DNA of 39,140 nucleotides from Actinomyces polynesiensis. Its GTDB lineage: Bacteria; Actinomycetota; Actinomycetes; Actinomycetales; Actinomycetaceae. The DNA lies in NCBI RefSeq assembly GCF_000820725.1, contig NZ_CCXH01000091.1, forward strand, positions 1 through 39,140. Reading direction: 5' to 3'. The position numbers were made by a program, and so were the translations under genes. Below are positions 34,392 to 39,140 of the stretch, in pieces. Each line of letters starts with the position of its first letter. Positions within the stretch are counted from its first letter, which is position 1. The notes beneath the pieces were generated by a model, which did no database searches, was not told the DNA's origin, and saw nothing but the letters and a program-made list of their open reading frames with translations.

Positions 34392-34410
34392 CCGGGGGCC
34401 CGTCCCCCGG
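34392..34410 (+). terminator. Terminator hairpin after DUF1345 gene
   Basis: CCGGGGG (34392-34398) pairs with CCCCCGG (34404-34410) over a 5-base loop, 12 bases after the stop. A second inverted repeat, GACGAGGGC (34424-34432) with GCCCTCGTC (34450-34458), follows. Confidence 0.65.
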
Positions 34411-34626
34411 TGGGAGCCCCGGGGACGAGGGCGCACCCGACACCTGTCCGCCCTCGTCAGAGGTCATTCCGGGCGGACTCCTGAGCGGGCGCGGCGGGCG
34501 GGGAACGCGGGCGGACACACCCTCGTTCACCTGCCCGACACGTGGGCGCCACTGCGGGTCGTGAGAATCCGGACGTCCGACTGCCGCACTCCCAGCGGTG
34601 CGGCACCACGCGACCCGGAAGATCCC

Positions 34627-36603
34627 ATGACATCCTCACCGAGCCACCCGCCCACCGACCACCGCACTCCCCGCTCCCGCCGCTCGCTCATCGCCCTCGC
34701 CGCAACCCTGGGCGTCACGGCCAGCGCGGTCATCCTCCCCGCCGCCGCACAGGCCGAGGAGAACAGCGGCCCGGCCACGCTCCACTACAGCTCCAAGCAG
34801 CCCTACGTGGAGCCCTCGGAATCGGACATCGCCGCCTACTCCCAGGCCCCCGACGGGTACACCGTCGTCCAGACGCAGTCCCTGGGCCGCCACGGGTCCC
34901 GGGGCCTGTCCTCCTACAAGTACGACGCGCTCCTCGTGCAGGTGGCCCGCACGGCGGATGCCGAGGACGCCTTCGTGTCGCCGGAGGTGCGCGACGCCTT
35001 CTTCGCCGACCTCGAGGCGATCATCGCCGCCAATGTCGACAACGGCTACGGGATGCTCACCGGGCAGGGCATCCAGCAGGAACAGGGCATCGGGGCACGC
35101 GCGTTCGAGCGCAACCGGGCACTCTTCACCGCGGCGGACCTGGCCGATGACACCATCACCGTCGAGTCCTCCGGGGAGGCCCGCGCCATCGAATCGGGGA
35201 CGAGCTTCGTCTCCGGCCTGGTGGGAGCCTCCGGCGGCTCGCTCGCCGACAACGTCTCCGCCATGGGGAGCACCCCCGACCTGCTCTACTTCCACAAGCT
35301 GGAGAACCCGGACGGGAGCGAGAAGCAACCGGGGACGACCTCGTACGACCTCGCCTCCGCCTACCAGGACTACATCGCCACCCAGACCGACGACGGTGGG
35401 ACCATCGCCGCCGCCATCGACTTCATCCAGTCCCAGCCCCGCAGCGAGGAGAGCGCCCTGGACCTGCTCTCGGGCATCTTCACGGAGGAGTTCGTCGAGA
35501 GCATCGGAACCGACGGCCACGTCTGGTACAACACCGTCGACGGGTCGAAGAACGGGGCCCTGAACTGCGCACCGAACGCCGACCCCGCACAGGAACCGGA
35601 CGCCTGCGGGGAGACGTCGAAGAAGATCAGGACACCCGTCGATGCCGCGATGGATCTCTACAACCTCCTGATCATCGGCGCCGACATGGAGGCCGAGAAC
35701 ACCGGCGACCACTCCTTCGACTTCACGAAGTACTTCGTCGGTCACGAGGCCGACACCGAGTGGTTCGCCTACGTGCTCGACGCGGAGGACTTCTACGAGA
35801 AGGGCCCGAGCCTGGAGGGCCACGACGAGAGTTACGTCGTCGCCGAGCCGCTGCTGGAGGACTTCTTCTCCGCGATCGACGAGCGCCTGGCGGGCGGGGG
35901 AACGGCGGCCACCTTCCGCTTCGCCCACGCGGAGACGATCATCCCCTTCTCCGCCCTGATCGCCGCGCCCGGGTCGACCCAGTCCGCGCCCGACATCGCG
36001 GACCCGCAGTCCATGGACGACGTCTACAGCCATGACGACAACGAGCGGCGTGGCGAGTCGGTGACCCCGATGGCGGCGAACATCCAGTGGGACACCGCGG
36101 CCCGGGAAGGGGTCGACCCGGCCACCGGTGCGGCCTACACGCCGGTGGTGCGCATGCTGCTCAACGAGGTCGAGGTGCCCTTCAACGCGTCCTGCACCCC
36201 GGTGTCGGAGGGTTCGAACTGGTACAAGGAGACCGAGCTCAAGCGCTGCCTCTCGGGCATCGACACCGATGAGGACCCGCGCATCTCCGCCGACGTACAG
36301 GCCACGCCGACCCCTGACCCCTCCGACGGGGCGTCCGTGGAGCCCGGCACCGAGCCGTCCACCGGGTCCTCGACGGCACCGGTCACGGGAGGCTCCACCA
36401 CGTCCGCCCCGGCGTCCACGGGGTCTACCGGTGAGACCACCGCGGTCTCGGCCCAGGGGCCCGCGGGAGGGAGACCTGCGGGAGAGGGACCGCTGGGCCG
36501 GACCGGGGCCGACGCCCTGGGCATCGGGGTGCTCGCGGCCCTGGCACTGCTGGGCGGCGCCGCCGCCCTGGCCACCCGGAAGGTCCGCCGGTCCCGGTCC
36601 TGA
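34627..36603 (+). CDS. Secreted, probably wall-anchored histidine acid phosphatase (MINPP/phytase-like)
   Basis: A 658-residue exported phosphatase. Residues 1-43 form a long signal peptide (PRSRRSLIALAATLGVTASA, cleavage likely after AQA). The histidine phosphatase motif is SLGRHGSRG with nucleophile His89, and the second catalytic site is FRFAHAETIIPF with His434 and Glu436. HAE in place of the usual HD is typical of multiple inositol polyphosphate phosphatases, so phytate or related inositol phosphates are plausible substrates. A Thr/Ser/Pro-rich spacer (about 557-615) leads to LGRTG (623-627), a hydrophobic helix and a basic tail KVRRSRS, the layout of a sortase substrate with a variant LPxTG. 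The start ATG lacks a strong ribosome site. A strong hairpin follows the stop. Confidence 0.9.
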   Translation: MTSSPSHPPTDHRTPRSRRSLIALAATLGVTASAVILPAAAQAEENSGPATLHYSSKQPYVEPSESDIAAYSQAPDGYTVVQTQSLGRHGSRGLSSYKYDALLVQVARTADAEDAFVSPEVRDAFFADLEAIIAANVDNGYGMLTGQGIQQEQGIGARAFERNRALFTAADLADDTITVESSGEARAIESGTSFVSGLVGASGGSLADNVSAMGSTPDLLYFHKLENPDGSEKQPGTTSYDLASAYQDYIATQTDDGGTIAAAIDFIQSQPRSEESALDLLSGIFTEEFVESIGTDGHVWYNTVDGSKNGALNCAPNADPAQEPDACGETSKKIRTPVDAAMDLYNLLIIGADMEAENTGDHSFDFTKYFVGHEADTEWFAYVLDAEDFYEKGPSLEGHDESYVVAEPLLEDFFSAIDERLAGGGTAATFRFAHAETIIPFSALIAAPGSTQSAPDIADPQSMDDVYSHDDNERRGESVTPMAANIQWDTAAREGVDPATGAAYTPVVRMLLNEVEVPFNASCTPVSEGSNWYKETELKRCLSGIDTDEDPRISADVQATPTPDPSDGASVEPGTEPSTGSSTAPVTGGSTTSAPASTGSTGETTAVSAQGPAGGRPAGEGPLGRTGADALGIGVLAALALLGGAAALATRKVRRSRS

Positions 36604-36622
36604 GCACCGTGCGGCACCTGGG

Positions 36623-36656
36623 CGCAGCCTCCGGAGGGAAGCCTCCGGAGGCTGCG
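36623..36656 (+). terminator. Terminator hairpin after phosphatase gene
   Basis: A perfect 15-bp stem (36623-36637 with 36642-36656) closes on the 4-base loop GAAG, 19 bases after the stop. The facing gene ends at 36842, so it may serve convergent transcription as well. Confidence 0.75.
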
Positions 36657-36841
36657 TCATTGCGACCGGGTGGTGCGGGCCGCGTGGTGGGGGCCGGGTG
36701 CTGGTGCCACGAGCGAGGGCTCACACCATGACCGATTGCCACTGAGTGATCTCCGTGTGGATCGCGAGCCCCTCTGGATGGCTCGACTTCCGATGGGCGC
36801 ATCCCTCATGGGTTGCCCCCCTGCCGACGCCTCCCATGGCC

Positions 36842-37924
36842 TCACGACACGGTGCGCCCCCACGGCTCGACCCGGGTGTGCACGGCGGCTCCGGTCCGGG
36901 CGCTCTCCTCGATCGCCAGGGCCAGGAGCTGGTCCTGCAGTCCCTGCGCCAACGGATAGGGGGCCTCGCCCTCGTCCTGCGCCCACGCGCCCGCGGCGCG
37001 CATCAGGGTGGCGATCGCGATCTCCTCGTCCGCCAGGCGTGCGCCGAGGAACGGGTTGCGGTGGGCCACGGCACCCTCGAAGGTCAGGTGGGAGGTGTCG
37101 TACCCGTCGAGGTCCAGGTCGTGACCCAGCTGGGCGCGGTCGATGGACGAGCGCACGATCGTCTCCGGTTCGGGCAGGTGCAGGACGGAATCGTCCCGGA
37201 TCTCCCCCCGGGTGCCGCGGATGAGGATGCGACGGTGCAGCAGTCGGTTGTGCCACTGGTTGTCGGTGAAGTCGTGGAGGCCCGTCCCCTCCGGCAGGTC
37301 GAGCACCGCCAACGTGGTCGTCGCCTCACGCACCTGCGGGTCCACGTGCCACCCGGTCCGGTCCTCGGGGTCCAGCAGCGGTGCGGTGTGGCGGTGCGCG
37401 GTGACGGTGGCGGGGCCGAAGCCGGCGCCCAGGAAGCTGCGGATCAGCGCGACCGAGTGGTAACCGTGGGTGGAGGAGACCTGCACCTGGGTCACCTCCC
37501 CGATGGTCCCCTGCTCCACGACCCACCGTCTCGCAGCGTGGCCCGGTAGGAGTGGGTACTGTTCCGCGACCTGCACGCGCCCCGTCGCCCCGACGTCGTG
37601 CCACAACCGACGCAGGCCCGCGACATCGGTTGCAGGCGGGGTCTCGGCCAGGACGTGGGCCCCCTCGTCGACCACCTCGCGGACGACGTCCTCATTGGCC
37701 GCGTGGGACACCGCGACGACCACCAGGTCCGGACGGGACTGGGCCACGAGGGCCCCGACGGAGTCGTGGGTCGGACACCCGAACGTCCGCCGCCAGGATT
37801 CCCGCGTCGCGGGGGTGCGCGCGGTCATGCCGACCAACTCGAAGTCCTCGGGCAGGTCACGGGCGAGGCGACCGAAGAACTGCGCCCGCCAGGCGCCACC
37901 GACCACGCCGATGCGCACGCTCAT
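36842..37924 (-). CDS. Gfo/Idh/MocA-family oxidoreductase lacking the EKP lysine
   Basis: A 360-residue protein with an N-terminal Rossmann fold (RIGVVGGAWRAQFFGRLARD) and the C-terminal alpha/beta domain of the glucose-fructose oxidoreductase family. The family normally has EKP, whose Lys is catalytic and binds cofactor; here HVLAETPPATD gives Glu94-Thr95-Pro96. THGYHSVALIRSFLG lies in the second domain. The substrate is unknown; dehydrogenation of a sugar or inositol is usual, but the missing Lys makes a different or lost activity possible. On the minus strand TAGGGT (37951 to 37946) lies 21 bases before the ATG and could be its -10. It lies downstream of the SMC-like ATPase gene with a 98-base gap. 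Confidence 0.85.
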   Translation of the reverse strand: MSVRIGVVGGAWRAQFFGRLARDLPEDFELVGMTARTPATRESWRRTFGCPTHDSVGALVAQSRPDLVVVAVSHAANEDVVREVVDEGAHVLAETPPATDVAGLRRLWHDVGATGRVQVAEQYPLLPGHAARRWVVEQGTIGEVTQVQVSSTHGYHSVALIRSFLGAGFGPATVTAHRHTAPLLDPEDRTGWHVDPQVREATTTLAVLDLPEGTGLHDFTDNQWHNRLLHRRILIRGTRGEIRDDSVLHLPEPETIVRSSIDRAQLGHDLDLDGYDTSHLTFEGAVAHRNPFLGARLADEEIAIATLMRAAGAWAQDEGEAPYPLAQGLQDQLLALAIEESARTGAAVHTRVEPWGRTVS

Positions 37925-38022
37925 CGTCGGGTCCCCATGTCGGGAACCCTATCGGCCGGGAACGGTTCCTGCGGGCCGACGAGCCCGGCGGGGCGCCCGC
38001 GCGGGTCGAGTGACGTCCTGCC

Positions 38023-39140
38023 TCAGTCCTCGTCCACCCGGTCCGGGGCCCGTTCCAGGCGCACGACCCCGGCCCCGCCGATCCCGGCGAAGCGCTCGGG
38101 CTGGCAGGTGAGCACGATGACCTGGGTGGCGGAGCCGACCGCGCCCAGGACGGCTGCGACCGAACGCAGTCGTGCGGGGTCCGAGAAGCCCAGGGTGTCG
38201 TCCAGGATCACGGGGGCGCCCTCGTCGGCGGCCACCAGTTGCGCGCAGGCGAGGCGCCCGATGAGCGCCAACTGCTCACGCGCCCCCGCGGACAGTGAGG
38301 AGAAGGGGACGGTCCGCCCGCCCAGGGTGCGTGACTCGATCGCCAGCTCGGGGGTGATCCCGACGCGGAAGTCACGCCCGAACACGACACGACCGAGCTG
38401 CTCGATGCGCTCGGTGAAGGGGGCGACGTAGCGCTGCTGGGCAAGGTCGCGCTGGCGGACCATCGTCTCGCGCAGGAGACGCGCGGCTGCCGCGTCCCGC
38501 GCCAGTCGTCCACACGTGGCCGTCGCGGCCTCGACGCGGGCCGCCGCCTCCTCGCGCGCACTCCCGATTCCCCGGGACAGCCGGTCGTCGATCAGTGTCT
38601 CCAGGCCGGTGATCTCCTCGCCGGTCGAGCGCAGGTCGGTGTCGGTGGAGTCCACGAGCTTCCGCGCGTTGTCGAGGAGGAGGGCGACGGTGTCGGGGTC
38701 GGTGGCCTCCAGGGCGGCCCGCGCCGCGTCGGCCTCTTCCTGGCGGAGGTCACGCTCCCGGGTCGCCTCCTCGAGTTCACCTCGGAGCGTCGCGTCGTCG
38801 GCGCGGGCCCGCTCCGCCTCCAGGTCCTCCTGGAGCCGCGTGAGTTCGCGTCGGGCCGATTCCACCTCGGTGCTCGCGACCAGGACCTTCCCGGCAACGG
38901 CGTCCCGGGCGTCGCGCGCCCGGTCGAGTGCCCTCCCGGCCGCGGCGAGGGCGGCCGCGGCCTCCTCCTCCGCCGCACGCGCGGACTCGGCACCCGCCTT
39001 CAGCTCCTCCGTCGACGAGGGCGGCTCCGCGGTGGTCGCCGCGGTGTCCCCGCCGGTCCCCTCGGGGTCCCCGAGCCGGGCGGTGAGGTCGGAGAGCCGC
39101 TGTTCCACGGCCTCCAGGTCGTCGTCCCCAGTGCGTTCCG
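38023..39140 (-). CDS. SMC/YhaN-like AAA ATPase, C-terminal part (5' partial)
   Basis: The gene enters from the right edge; 372 residues are visible and the frame stays open to the end of the window. The first part is a long charged coiled coil (AAEEEAAAALAAAGRALDRA and similar). The C-terminal ATPase lobe has signature FSSLSAGAREQLALIGRL, Walker B APVILDDTLGFSD and a final QVIVLTCQPERF. This layout fits YhaN/SbcC-type proteins, which have Walker A at the far N-terminus and work with an SbcD/YhaO-like nuclease on DNA ends. The N-terminal Walker A and any nuclease partner lie outside the window, so SbcC, RecN-like and YhaN cannot be fully separated; the lack of a second coiled coil is not informative. 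Confidence 0.85.
   Translation of the reverse strand, partial: ERTGDDDLEAVEQRLSDLTARLGDPEGTGGDTAATTAEPPSSTEELKAGAESARAAEEEAAAALAAAGRALDRARDARDAVAGKVLVASTEVESARRELTRLQEDLEAERARADDATLRGELEEATRERDLRQEEADAARAALEATDPDTVALLLDNARKLVDSTDTDLRSTGEEITGLETLIDDRLSRGIGSAREEAAARVEAATATCGRLARDAAAARLLRETMVRQRDLAQQRYVAPFTERIEQLGRVVFGRDFRVGITPELAIESRTLGGRTVPFSSLSAGAREQLALIGRLACAQLVAADEGAPVILDDTLGFSDPARLRSVAAVLGAVGSATQVIVLTCQPERFAGIGGAGVVRLERAPDRVDED

Noticed and set aside
1-39140. Prophage, insertion sequence or integrative element
   Set aside because: No transposase, integrase, terminase or attachment-site duplication next to a tRNA could be found.

Overview
The window is high-GC DNA, mostly around 70% G+C by eye, with actinobacterial gene styles: frequent GTG starts, strong GGAGG ribosome sites, probable leaderless promoters, a DUF1345 protein, OtsA/OtsB, a SWIM-SNF2 helicase and a surface protein with a sortase-like tail. 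The mix suggests an Actinomycetaceae-type organism (Actinomyces or Schaalia), but the genus is inference. No rRNA, tRNA, CRISPR array or intact transposon was found.

Layout. 0-3 kb: end of a ferric-siderophore import operon (permease, ATPase, siderophore-interacting reductase), all overlapping. 3.1-5.2 kb: an orphan 682-residue protein of unknown function with a central coiled coil. 5.4-11.9 kb: a sugar locus made of a LacI-type repressor, lipoprotein binding protein, two permeases and a GH127 beta-L-arabinofuranosidase, with two related operator candidates. 12.0-12.1 kb: five tandem units of exactly 23 bp. 12.1-14.7 kb: a TetR repressor divergent from an oleate hydratase, with a double operator between them.

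14.8-25.1 kb is a mixed zone with several damaged genes: a CDF cation transporter (frameshift plus stop), an alpha/beta hydrolase (two frameshifts, one at a 34-bp perfect palindrome), a cutC remnant (internal deletion, lost C-terminus) and a CoA-disulfide reductase-rhodanese gene (one frameshift). Intact genes here are a HAD phosphatase, a DJ-1/PfpI protein, a TerC protein, a monoacylglycerol-lipase-like hydrolase, a Na+/H+ antiporter and a zinc-ribbon peptide. The reductase-rhodanese gene overlaps a CsoR-family repressor whose cysteines look like the persulfide sensor CstR. A perfect 16-bp palindrome of CsoR/CstR type lies just upstream, so this looks like a self-contained sulfane-sulfur response operon.

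25.1-39.1 kb: SNF2 helicase and a ketopantoate-reductase-like gene (minus strand), a YbaK/EbsC tRNA-editing protein, a 546-bp intergenic region full of repeats and hairpins, otsA-otsB with an overlapping junction, a DUF1345 membrane protein, a secreted histidine acid phosphatase, a Gfo/Idh/MocA protein lacking the usual lysine, and the C-terminal part of an SMC/YhaN-like ATPase that leaves the window.

The clearest regulatory stories are LacI-sugar/arabinoside uptake, TetR-oleate hydratase, and CstR-like control of CoADR-rhodanese. The least explained items are the orphan coiled-coil protein and the two repeat-bearing intergenic regions. The single-base frameshifts sit in short G/C runs, so sequencing error cannot be excluded for them. 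The cutC deletion cannot be explained that way.
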